Origin: Actinobacteria bacterium OV320
GTDB lineage: Bacteria; Actinomycetota; Actinomycetes; Streptomycetales; Streptomycetaceae
Assembly (NCBI GenBank): GCA_001298545.1
Contig: LJCX01000037.1
Coordinates: forward strand, 164,363 to 228,362
Reading direction: 5' to 3'
DNA: 64,000 bases
This document shows positions 56,113 to 63,914 of this stretch, in pieces. The notes beneath the pieces were generated by a model. It was given only the letters and a program-made list of their open reading frames with translations, was not told the origin of the DNA and ran no database searches. Made by a program: the position numbers and the translations under genes. How positions within the stretch are numbered: position 1 is the stretch's first letter; every line of letters begins with the position of its first letter.

Positions 56113-56871
56113 ATGGGAACGCTCGTCCCGTTAGCCACCCGCCCACTCGGGCCGCTGCCCAGGGCGGTGGCCGACGTGACACTCTGGCTCGACTGCCGGC
56201 GCACGCCTCCGGAGGCGGTCGCCCGGTCCTTCGCCGAAGCGGCTCGGACGGTCGGTGACACGCTGCCGCCGGTCGCCGACGTCACGTCGGCAGGCCGCCG
56301 GACCGCCAACGGCACGACCGTCGCCGGTCCCGTCCACGGGCCCGCCCAGTTCCGGCATTTGATGCGCCGGCTGCTGTCGGATGCCATGGCCGCACCCACC
56401 CCCGGCCCGCGGGACCGCCCCGGCGGTGTCGCCGTCGAATACTCCATCCCGGCCGTCGACGCCCTGGTCAACGCCGGCCTCGACCGCATCGGCGGCTGCG
56501 AGGCCAAGGCCATGCGGTTCCGCGCCGGAGTCGCAGGAGCCCACCTCCTGTACGACATGTTGCGGCACGACCTGCGTTCCCCGGGCTGGGCCCGCGCCAC
56601 GGCGCGCGGCATCCCGGCGCCGTACCTGCTGTGGTCCACCGCACCCGGTGCGGGCCCGGACCGGGGCGCCGAGTACGCCGAGCGGTGTCTGTTTCCGGGG
56701 ACGGCCGTGGCGCTCTCGCCCGCTGCCCTGCGGACGTTCGTGGAGCGCGGCTCCGTCACCGGACCGACCGCGCTCGATCTCGTGGAGGCCCGCCGCGTCG
56801 TAGGCATCCTCGACTGGTTCGGCATCCGCCTCGACACACTCGTCGGCGCCCAGGCTCCGACGACCGGCTGA
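56113..56871 (+). CDS. Transaldolase-like protein lacking the catalytic half
   Basis: A 252-aa protein. From about residue 110 it follows the C-terminal part of bacterial transaldolases in order: VDALVNAGLDRIGG, RFRAGVAGAHLLYDML, a PAPYLLWST segment where transaldolases have RPLWASTG, and LFPGTAVALSPAALRTFVERG where they have APGTVNTMP. The first 110 residues are short and lack both the TTNPTIF-type N-terminal strand and the KIPAT-type strand with the Schiff-base lysine, so classical activity is unlikely. AGGGGGAA precedes the ATG, as for the upstream gene. Transaldolase handles sedoheptulose 7-phosphate, the cyclase substrate, so its presence here is suggestive. I judged the similarity by eye. 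Confidence 0.55.
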   Translation: MGTLVPLATRPLGPLPRAVADVTLWLDCRRTPPEAVARSFAEAARTVGDTLPPVADVTSAGRRTANGTTVAGPVHGPAQFRHLMRRLLSDAMAAPTPGPRDRPGGVAVEYSIPAVDALVNAGLDRIGGCEAKAMRFRAGVAGAHLLYDMLRHDLRSPGWARATARGIPAPYLLWSTAPGAGPDRGAEYAERCLFPGTAVALSPAALRTFVERGSVTGPTALDLVEARRVVGILDWFGIRLDTLVGAQAPTTG

Positions 56872-56969
56872 CACCACCGGAACGTGCCCCGCCCCGCGCT
56901 CCGGCGCGGCCGCGGCGATCGGGCACGCCCTCCGCTCACACCTTGTCCCACCATTCCAAGGACTCACCC

Positions 56970-58634
56970 ATGTCTTCACGCATGTCTCCGCCCACCGGCA
57001 CACCCACCACCGTGCGCAAACCCGTGCGCCGCCGGTCCTTCCTGTCCGGTACGGCCGTCGCGGGCGGCGCCCTCGCCGCCACCGCGACCGGGATCGGCCC
57101 CGCCACCGCGGCCGCGACAGCCCGCGCCGACACTCCCGCGACCGGGGCCGCCGTCACCGTGCGCCCCCCGGACCGGCGTTACGCGGACCTCCGACGGGGC
57201 ACCAACCAGCGCTGGGTCGGCAGCCCCGACCAGATCGTCCTGGCCACCTCCACCGACGACGTCGTACGGGCCGTACAGCAGGCGGTCGACTCCGGCCGCC
57301 GGCCGGCCGTGCGCAGCGGCGGCCACTGCTACGAGGACTTCACCACCCACCAGGAGATCGCCGTCGTCCTCGACCTGTCCCGCATGGACGACATCTCCTA
57401 CGACGAACGCCGCCGGGCGTTCTCCGTGCAGCCCGGCGCAGCCCTCGGCCGGGTCTACGACCGCCTCTACAAGGGCTGGGGCGTCTACCTCCCGGCCGGC
57501 AACTGCCCCACCGTCGCGGCAGGCGGGCACATCCAGGGCGGGGGCTACGGCTCCATGAGCCGGCGGGACGGGCTCGCGGTCGACCACCTCTACGGCATCG
57601 AGATCGTGGTCGTACAGGCCGACGGCACCGCCCGCGCCGTCATCGCCACGCGCGAGCCCGACGACCCCCACCGCGAGCTGTGGTGGGCCCACACGGGAGG
57701 CGGCGGCGGCAACTTCGGCGTGGTGACCCGCTACTGGCTGCGCTCCCACGACGCCAGGGGCGACGATCCGAGCGCGCAGTTGCCCACCCCGCCGCGCGAG
57801 GTGTGGCTGAGTGAGGTGGCCTGGCCCTGGGAGCAGCTGACCGAGGCCCGGTTCAGCCGGCTGATGTGGAACCACGGCGAATGGCACACCCACAACAGCG
57901 ACCCCGACTCCCCGTACACCGCGCTGTTCAGCCAGCTCAAGCCGTTCCACAAGTCGAACGGAGCGGTGGTGCTCGACTCGCTGGTCGACGCCGGCGCCCG
58001 CGGCGCCGAGCGGATGCTCCAGAACTACATATCCGAGGTCGGGGCCGGTCTCGGCATCCAGCCCCAGGTCCGCCAGTACCGGCGGGTGCCCTGGCTGCAC
58101 GCCACCCAGTGGCCCGGCTTCACCGGCCCGGACCCCACCGTCAGGTTCAAGGGCAAGTCCGTCTACGCACGGCGCACCTACACGGACGCCCAGATCGCCG
58201 CGGCCCACCACCACCTGACCCGCGACGACTTCCACAACCCGAGCGCGCTGCTCATGATCGCGTCGTACGGGGGCGCGGTGAACCGTGTCGCCGCCGCCGA
58301 CACGGCCGTGCCGCAGCGGGACTCCGTCCTCAAGTACCAGGTCGTCTCCCTGTGGAACGACTCGGCCGACGACGACGCCAACATCGCCTGGGTCCGGGAG
58401 TGCTACCGCGACATGTTCGCCGCGACCGGCGGTGTGCCGGTACCGAACGAGACCAACGACGGATGCTTCGTCAACTACGCCGACGTCGACCTCGGTGACC
58501 CCCGGTGGAACACCTCCGGTGTGCCGTGGCACGACCTCTACTACAAGAACGGCTACCGACGGCTCCAGAAGGTCAAGGCCGCCTGGGACCCCACCGGTCT
58601 GTTCCGGCACGCCCAGTCGATCCGGCCCGCCTGA
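56970..58634 (+). CDS. Tat-exported FAD-linked oxidase (berberine bridge enzyme-like)
   Basis: A 554-aa protein. The Tat signal RRRSFLSGTAVAGGALAAT lies at about residues 20-38. The FAD_binding_4 domain has the 8-alpha-histidyl site RSGGHCYEDF and the 6-S-cysteinyl site LPAGNCPTVAAGGHIQGGGYG, so flavin is probably attached bicovalently as in GOOX and AknOx. A substrate domain follows, then the BBE C-terminal motif (CFVNYADVDLGDPRWN; WHDLYYKNGYRRLQKVKAAWDP). Such enzymes oxidise sugars, alcohols or natural-product scaffolds. In this cluster it is the likely tailoring oxidase, acting outside the membrane. Confidence 0.88.
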   Translation: MSSRMSPPTGTPTTVRKPVRRRSFLSGTAVAGGALAATATGIGPATAAATARADTPATGAAVTVRPPDRRYADLRRGTNQRWVGSPDQIVLATSTDDVVRAVQQAVDSGRRPAVRSGGHCYEDFTTHQEIAVVLDLSRMDDISYDERRRAFSVQPGAALGRVYDRLYKGWGVYLPAGNCPTVAAGGHIQGGGYGSMSRRDGLAVDHLYGIEIVVVQADGTARAVIATREPDDPHRELWWAHTGGGGGNFGVVTRYWLRSHDARGDDPSAQLPTPPREVWLSEVAWPWEQLTEARFSRLMWNHGEWHTHNSDPDSPYTALFSQLKPFHKSNGAVVLDSLVDAGARGAERMLQNYISEVGAGLGIQPQVRQYRRVPWLHATQWPGFTGPDPTVRFKGKSVYARRTYTDAQIAAAHHHLTRDDFHNPSALLMIASYGGAVNRVAAADTAVPQRDSVLKYQVVSLWNDSADDDANIAWVRECYRDMFAATGGVPVPNETNDGCFVNYADVDLGDPRWNTSGVPWHDLYYKNGYRRLQKVKAAWDPTGLFRHAQSIRPA

Positions 58635-58733
58635 TCACGACGGCCGACGGGCGCCACCGGTCCGCCCGCCGGCGCCCCCGACACCCGCCCCCGCCCTGCC
58701 ACCCTTCCGCCCACACACCTCGAGGTGATCCTC

Positions 58734-59939
58734 GTGTCCGTCGACTCCGCCGCGCCCGGGCGCTCGTCCCGGCTGCCCTCGCTGACCGGGATGCGGTTCT
58801 TCGCCGCGTTCCTGGTCTTCCTGTTCCATCTGTCGCTGCTCGACGCCTACTCCACCCCTGACCCGGGCCACGGACCGTTCGCCTCCGCGCTGAGGAACGG
58901 CGGCTGGGCGGGCGTCACCTTCTTCTTCATCCTCAGCGGTTTCGTCCTGGCCTGGTCGGCCCGGGACAACGACACCACCCGAGCCTTCTGGGGGCGGCGA
59001 CTGGCCAAGGTCTACCCCAACCATGTCGTCACCTTCTTCTTCGCCCTCGCCATGTACGCCTACGCCTCGGCGACCTGGGGGCGCGGCGTCCCCAACTTCC
59101 TGCTGCTCCAGGCGTGGATACCGAAGGACGACGTCTTCTTCAGCATCAACAACCCCAGCTGGTCGCTCTCCTGCGAGCTGGTCTTCTACCTGCTGTTCCC
59201 GCTGCTGCATCGCGCGGTGCGGCGGATCCGTGCCGAGCGGCTGTGGTGGTGGGCGGCCGGGACCGCCACGACGATCGTGCTGCTGCCGTTGCTCGTCCAA
59301 CTGGCTCCCACCGGTGAGACGTTCGGGCCGAGCCACGCCAACTCTCCGCTGTACGGCCACTCGATCATCCAGATGTGGCTCGTCTACATCTTCCCGCCGC
59401 TGCGCGTGCTGGACTTCCTGCTCGGCATCCTGATGGCCCGGATCGTGCTGTCCCGCCGGTGGGTCGGCCTCGGCGTGCTGCCCGCACTGGCGCTCACGGT
59501 GGCGGCGTACGCGCTGAGCCTGCGGGTGCCGTTCCTCTTCTCACTGAACGCGGTCGTCGTGATCCCGTTCGCGCTGCTCATCGCCGCCGCGGCGGCACGT
59601 GACGCGTCGGGGCGGGGCACGGCGGTCGCCGGACGGGTGTGGGTGTGGCTGGGCGAAGTCTCCTTCGCCTTCTACCTGATCCACCAGGTCCTGCTGTCCT
59701 TCACCCAGGAACGGCTCGGCTTCCGGGACACCGATTCGCCCGCCGCCGCGATCGGCGTGGCCGCGCTCGTCGCCGCGGTCAGCCTGCTGCTGGCCTGGCT
59801 GCTGTACGTCGGCGTCGAGCGACCCGCGGTACGGGCCTGGGCGCGCCGAGCGCGGGCGGCCCGGGCACCCGCGGCGCCGGCCGCCGACCGTTCCCTGCGG
59901 GACGACAGCGACCGGCCCGTCACCATCGGCACCACCTGA
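58734..59939 (+). CDS. Acyltransferase 3 family membrane protein
   Basis: A 401-aa integral membrane O-acyltransferase: RLPSLTGMRFFAAFLVFLFH with the family His, FFILSGFVLAWSARDND, WGRRLAKVYPNHVVTFFF, SWSLSCELVFYLLFPLL, and about ten hydrophobic helices. GTG at 58734 is preceded by GAGG at nine bases. It presumably acylates a hydroxyl on the cluster product. Linkage to the cluster is by orientation and spacing (about 100 nt from the oxidase). Confidence 0.87.
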   Translation: MSVDSAAPGRSSRLPSLTGMRFFAAFLVFLFHLSLLDAYSTPDPGHGPFASALRNGGWAGVTFFFILSGFVLAWSARDNDTTRAFWGRRLAKVYPNHVVTFFFALAMYAYASATWGRGVPNFLLLQAWIPKDDVFFSINNPSWSLSCELVFYLLFPLLHRAVRRIRAERLWWWAAGTATTIVLLPLLVQLAPTGETFGPSHANSPLYGHSIIQMWLVYIFPPLRVLDFLLGILMARIVLSRRWVGLGVLPALALTVAAYALSLRVPFLFSLNAVVVIPFALLIAAAAARDASGRGTAVAGRVWVWLGEVSFAFYLIHQVLLSFTQERLGFRDTDSPAAAIGVAALVAAVSLLLAWLLYVGVERPAVRAWARRARAARAPAAPAADRSLRDDSDRPVTIGTT

Positions 59940-59988
59940 GACCTCACGTTCCCGTCGCACACGTCGACGCGCCGTGCGTCGTCCCGAC

Positions 59989-60018
59989 CCGGCACGGAAG
60001 CGATCGCTCCCGTGCCGG
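59989..60018. promoter_or_regulatory. Near-perfect 30-bp palindrome before the MFS gene
   Basis: CCGGCACGG at 59989-59997 and CCGTGCCGG at 60010-60018 flank the self-complementary AGCGATCGCT, with a single mismatched pair. It may be an operator for the exporter gene or a terminator for the acyltransferase. It has no U-run. Confidence 0.5.
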
Positions 60019-60066
60019 AACGGCGGTCGCGCCGTGCCGCGCGGCGACGGCCACCAAGGAGATCCC

Positions 60067-61305
60067 ATGCCGCTTCCCGTCCTCGCGATGATGCTCTGCA
60101 CCTTCTGCATCGGTACCGCCGAGAGCGTCATCGCCGGCATCCTGCCGGCCATCGGGCACGACGTCGGCGTCTCGCTCACCTCCGTCGGCATGCTGATCAG
60201 CGTGTACGCCGTGGCGGTGGTCATCGTCGGCCCGGTGCTCACGGCGGTCACCGGCCGGCTCCGCCGAGCGCTGCTCATGCCGGGCATGATGGCCGTGTTC
60301 ATCCTCGGCAACGTGCTGGCCGCACTCGCCCCGGACTTCCGGTGGCTGGTCGCCGGGCGGGTGGTGAGCGCACTGGCCCACTCCACCCTGATCGCCGCCT
60401 TCGTGGCGGCGGCACGGGACATGGCGCCCGCCGACCGGCGGGCCGCGTGGGGGGCCAGGATCACCCTGGGTATCGGTCTGTCCAGCGTCGTCGGCGTCCC
60501 GGCCGGCACGCTGATCGGCAACCTCTTCGGCTGGCGCGCGACCTTCTGGGCGCTCGCCGCGCTGAGCCTGGCAGCCACCCTCCTGCTCGTGCGGCGCGCA
60601 GTGCCCGAGGCCCCGCCGGTGACGCCCGGCCACCGGCGGGCAGCTCCCGGCGCCGCCCGGCCGCGGTTCGTCCTCCCCGGCCCCCTGCTGCTCGTCGCCC
60701 TGGTCATCATGCTCGGCACGGGAGGAGTGTTCGCCCTCTACACCTACGCGTCGCCCTACCTCACGCAGGCCGCGGGGTTCGGCCCGCAGGCCGTCACCGT
60801 GCTGCTTCTGCTCTACGGCGCGGGCGGCATCGTCGGCAACACGGCGGGTGGCCGGGCAGCCGACCGCTCCCCGTACGCGGCGGTGCTCGTCACCCTGGGC
60901 GCGTCCACGGCAAGCCTGCTGCTGCTCGCTGTGCTGCCCGGCAGCCGATGGGCCGTCGTCGTCCTCTTCTGCCTGCTCGGAGCCGCCTACTTCGGCACGA
61001 TTCCGGCGCTCAACACCCAGACCGTGACGACCGCCGGCACGACGTCGCCGACGATGGCCCTGACCATCAACAACTCGGCCTTCTGCGTGGGGATCGCGAT
61101 CGGGAGCTGGCTCGGAGGCTTCCTGCTGGCCCACGGCCACTCGCTGCCGTCGGTGGCCGCGGCCGGGGCGACCCTGACAGCGGCGGCCGTACTGCTCGCG
61201 GCCGCCTGCCCCGGCCGTCGGAACAGCCCTGCGGCCACCACCCCCGAGGGCCCGTCGGCCGGCCGGACCGCCGAGGTCGCCACCGCCGGCGAGACGACCC
61301 GCTGA
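60067..61305 (+). CDS. MFS exporter (AraJ/Cmx-like drug efflux family)
   Basis: A 412-aa, 12-helix transporter: MLCTFCIGTAESVIAGILPAIG as helix 1, then a helix 2-3 loop region TGRLRRALL, FVAAARDMAPADRRAAW and GVPAGTLIGNLFGWRATFW, typical of sugar-efflux/chloramphenicol-resistance MFS proteins. AAGGAG precedes the ATG. It is the last gene of the plus-strand series and probably exports the cyclitol product or gives self-resistance. Confidence 0.88.
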   Translation: MPLPVLAMMLCTFCIGTAESVIAGILPAIGHDVGVSLTSVGMLISVYAVAVVIVGPVLTAVTGRLRRALLMPGMMAVFILGNVLAALAPDFRWLVAGRVVSALAHSTLIAAFVAAARDMAPADRRAAWGARITLGIGLSSVVGVPAGTLIGNLFGWRATFWALAALSLAATLLLVRRAVPEAPPVTPGHRRAAPGAARPRFVLPGPLLLVALVIMLGTGGVFALYTYASPYLTQAAGFGPQAVTVLLLLYGAGGIVGNTAGGRAADRSPYAAVLVTLGASTASLLLLAVLPGSRWAVVVLFCLLGAAYFGTIPALNTQTVTTAGTTSPTMALTINNSAFCVGIAIGSWLGGFLLAHGHSLPSVAAAGATLTAAAVLLAAACPGRRNSPAATTPEGPSAGRTAEVATAGETTR

Positions 61306-61421
61306 CTCCCGAAAGCCTGCAAGGTGCCGGACGGACAGCCGGAGGGGACCCGAGGCAGCAGACGACGTCCCGCGGTGATCGCAGCGGCGCACTCGATCCT
61401 GCCGAGGTCGGCACAGCCGTG

Positions 61422-61679
61422 ATGCGCATCGCCGACTGCAACGACATCGACCCCGAGGACGTCCGACTGACCGTCGACGCCGAGCACGACGACAGCCCGC
61501 TGATCGAGCTCCCCGTCACCGATCCGCGTCGCCTGCTCGCCGACGCGGAGCGCGGCATGGTCGATTTCCTCCGACCGGCCGCCGCTTGGGCCGCCCGGTA
61601 CCTGCCCGATCACGCCACTGCGGTGACCTCCGCCCTCGGCCGCGCTCTGGACCTGCCCGCACCGGTGGCACGAGGGTGA
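61422..61679 (+). CDS. Hypothetical 85-aa acidic protein
   Basis: A short frame beginning MRIADCNDIDPEDVRLTVDA, with PLIELPVTDPRRLLADAERG and an Ala-rich C-terminal helix. Codon bias supports coding, but the ribosome site is weak (GAGG about 15 bases upstream). There is no known motif. It could be the 3' remnant of a longer gene, since the frame stays open upstream. Confidence 0.45.
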   Translation: MRIADCNDIDPEDVRLTVDAEHDDSPLIELPVTDPRRLLADAERGMVDFLRPAAAWAARYLPDHATAVTSALGRALDLPAPVARG

Positions 61680-61737
61680 GAGGAGGGCGGTGGTGTGGTG
61701 CCGGTCCGGCCGATGGGCGGCCTGGCAAGATGGCGGC

Positions 61738-62091
61738 ATGGAACGTGTGCTTGGAATCGGTGGGTACTTCCTGCGGGCTGCCGACCCGGCGGCGCTGAGT
61801 GCCTGGTATCGCGACTGCCTGGGCCTGGACGCCGATGAGAACGGCCTGTGGCGTCAGGATTCCGGGCCTACGGTGTTCGCGACGTTCGAGTCCGGAACCG
61901 ACTACTTCGGGTCCCGCACCCAGCAGACCATGCTCAACTTCCGGGTCCGCGACCTGGACGCGATGCTCGCGCAATTGCGTGCCGGGGGAGCGGAGGTGAC
62001 CGAGGAAACGCAGGACATGGAGGGCGTCGGCCGTTTCGGCTGGGTCACCGACCCCGAGGGCAATCGGATCGAGCTGTGGCAGCCCGCCTGA
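61738..62091 (+). CDS. Single-domain VOC-family protein
   Basis: A 117-aa glyoxalase-fold protein: FLRAADPAALSAWYRDCLGL, then NFRVRDLDAMLAQLRAGG and GWVTDPEGNRIELWQPA with the C-terminal Glu ligand. It is common in streptomycetes with unknown substrate. It is probably unrelated to the tandem-VOC protein of the cyclitol cluster. Confidence 0.85.
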   Translation: MERVLGIGGYFLRAADPAALSAWYRDCLGLDADENGLWRQDSGPTVFATFESGTDYFGSRTQQTMLNFRVRDLDAMLAQLRAGGAEVTEETQDMEGVGRFGWVTDPEGNRIELWQPA

Positions 62092-62206
62092 CCGCGCCAC
62101 GCTGACGCCGGTCGCCGATTCCGGGCGGCGTTCGCCGGCATGGAGCCGTTCCCCTCGAAGGATTTTGGGTTGCCGAAGATCGATCCCTGCTCCTACGGTC
62201 GGCTCC

Positions 62207-62896
62207 ATGGCGGACGACGAGACCACGCGCGCGGCACGGCTGCTGGACGCGCAGGCGAAGGCCGCACGGCTCTTCGCGGAGATCGACAAGCGCGGGCTGG
62301 TGGCACCCGGCCAGGGGGAACGGGCGGTCAGCGACCGCGTCCGTGACCTGGCGAACGAGCTCTTCGGCACCACCCGGCACTGGCACAAGCGGATCGTCCG
62401 CTCCGGCCCGAACACGCTGGCACCGTACAAGGAGAACCCGCCGGACCGGGTGATCGGCGTGGACGACATCGTGTTCGCCGACTTCGGGCCGATCTTCGAG
62501 GAGTACGAGGCCGACTTCGGCCGCACCTTCGTCCTCGGGGACGACCCGGTGAAGCGGCGGCTCCGGGACGACCTGCCGAAGGTCTTCGAGGCCGGCAAGC
62601 GGTTCTTCGAGAGCGACCCGGACATCACCGGGAAGGCGCTGTACGCCGAGGTCGAGCGGCTGGCCGCCGGCTTCGGGTGGGAACTGGGCGGCTGGCACGC
62701 CGGGCATCTGGTGGGGGAGTTCCCGCACGAGAAGATCGACGGCGCGGACCCGGAGTCGTACATCACCCCCGCCAACGACACCCCGCTGCGGCGCACCGAC
62801 AAGGCCGGCCGTCACTGCCACTGGATCCTCGAGATCCACCTCGTCGACCGCGAGCACGGCTTCGGCGGCTTCCACGAGGAACTGCTCACCCTCTGA
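62207..62896 (+). CDS. M24-family metallopeptidase-like protein
   Basis: A 229-aa pita-bread-fold protein. The five metal-ligand positions can be traced: Asp in VFADFGPIFEEYEADFG (two), His in GWHAGHLVGEFPHE, Glu in WILEIHLVD and Glu in GGFHEELL. It lacks the N-terminal creatinase domain, so it is a short methionine aminopeptidase/Xaa-Pro-like form, close to proteins annotated only as M24 family. Substrate unknown. It stands alone. Confidence 0.85.
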   Translation: MADDETTRAARLLDAQAKAARLFAEIDKRGLVAPGQGERAVSDRVRDLANELFGTTRHWHKRIVRSGPNTLAPYKENPPDRVIGVDDIVFADFGPIFEEYEADFGRTFVLGDDPVKRRLRDDLPKVFEAGKRFFESDPDITGKALYAEVERLAAGFGWELGGWHAGHLVGEFPHEKIDGADPESYITPANDTPLRRTDKAGRHCHWILEIHLVDREHGFGGFHEELLTL

Positions 62897-62952
62897 CCCG
62901 TCCCGACCCGACCACCCGACCCGACCGAAAGCGAGAGACCGGGGGCGGGTTG

Positions 62953-63777
62953 TCACGGACCCTCCTCGGGTTTCCACCCCCAGGCGGTGAGCATGCCGGC
63001 CGACAGCGCGGCGCATTCGGCGGAGTCCAAGTAGCGGACCGCCTCGTCGACGGCCGCGTCGTCGACGAGGCCGGTGGCGAGCATCGCCGCTCGGCTCCGC
63101 TCCCAGGTGTCCGCCCAGAAGCGGCTGATGGGGCTGCCCGGCAGCAACGGCGGCACATGGATCTCGGCGGCGACGGCATCGAGCCCCGCCCCACGCAGCA
63201 GGTGAGGGTACGAGGGCACCCAGGAGACATCGGTGCCGATGGTGGTCCGCAGGCCTTGCCACATCGCCCGCATGACAGTGCTGTACGGCGTGCCGGGCGT
63301 CCGGTCGCTCGTGAGGTCGACCGCGTCGCTGAGCACCAGCACACCGCCGGGCGCGACGAGTTCGGCCAACGCGGTGATCAGGCGTTCGCGGTCGGGCAGG
63401 TGCATCAGCACGAAGCGGGCGTGGACGAGCGAGAAGACGCCGGGGACGGCGTCCGGCACGCTGATGTCGGCCTCCAGCACGTCGAGCCCGGGCACGGGCC
63501 GCGTGGTGAGGAAGCGGACGTCGCGGTCCACGGCGAGCACACTCGTCACCCCGGCCTCCTCCAGCAGCCGCCGGGAGACCGTGCCCGTACCGGCCCCGAC
63601 GTCGAGGCAGTGCCACCCCGGGCCGACCCCGAGGTCCCGCAGTCGCGCCATGGTGGTGTCGTCGTAGGCGAGGGCGCCGAAGTCGATGCGCTCGCCCTCG
63701 CCCGCCTGTTCGGGAGGGAAGACGGCCTCGCCGTAGCGGCCGCCGCCCGGCGCGTCACCGCGCGCGGCGCCGCTCAC
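62953..63777 (-). CDS. Class I SAM-dependent methyltransferase
   Basis: A 274-aa protein with SAM motif I CLDVGAGTGTVSRRLLEEAG, acidic motif II VLAVDRDV, and VHARFVLMHLPDRERLITALAEL as the post-motif region. GTG at 63777 overlaps the stop of a 32-aa frame (GTGA) and gives a normal N terminus. The target is unknown. Confidence 0.85.
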   Translation of the reverse strand: MSGAARGDAPGGGRYGEAVFPPEQAGEGERIDFGALAYDDTTMARLRDLGVGPGWHCLDVGAGTGTVSRRLLEEAGVTSVLAVDRDVRFLTTRPVPGLDVLEADISVPDAVPGVFSLVHARFVLMHLPDRERLITALAELVAPGGVLVLSDAVDLTSDRTPGTPYSTVMRAMWQGLRTTIGTDVSWVPSYPHLLRGAGLDAVAAEIHVPPLLPGSPISRFWADTWERSRAAMLATGLVDDAAVDEAVRYLDSAECAALSAGMLTAWGWKPEEGP

Positions 63778-63872
63778 GTCGCGATCGGCGTGACGTCGGG
63801 GGTGCGGACCGAGACACGTGCCGGTGCCCGGTCGGCAGGCGGCCGGCGCAACGGGTCGTCGAACGGGTTCAT
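63774..63872 (-). CDS. 32-aa reading frame coupled to the methyltransferase (unknown)
   Basis: An ATG at 63872 with AAGAGG seven bases upstream starts MNPFDDPLRRPPADRAPARV and ends in a TGA overlapping the methyltransferase GTG. Third positions are about 90% G/C, as in genes here. The C terminus is TPDVTPIAT. It may be a translational leader, a small protein, or a modified-peptide precursor for the methyltransferase; nothing decides among these. Confidence 0.45.
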   Translation of the reverse strand: MNPFDDPLRRPPADRAPARVSVRTPDVTPIAT

Positions 63873-63914
63873 GGCCGGACCTCTTCACACGGGGGGGTGC
63901 CCCTATGGGTTTCG

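Noticed and set aside
63774..63872. MbtH-like protein, suggested by the NPFDD start
   Set aside because: Only the first residues resemble MbtH; the conserved Trp-containing core is absent and the frame is 32 codons.
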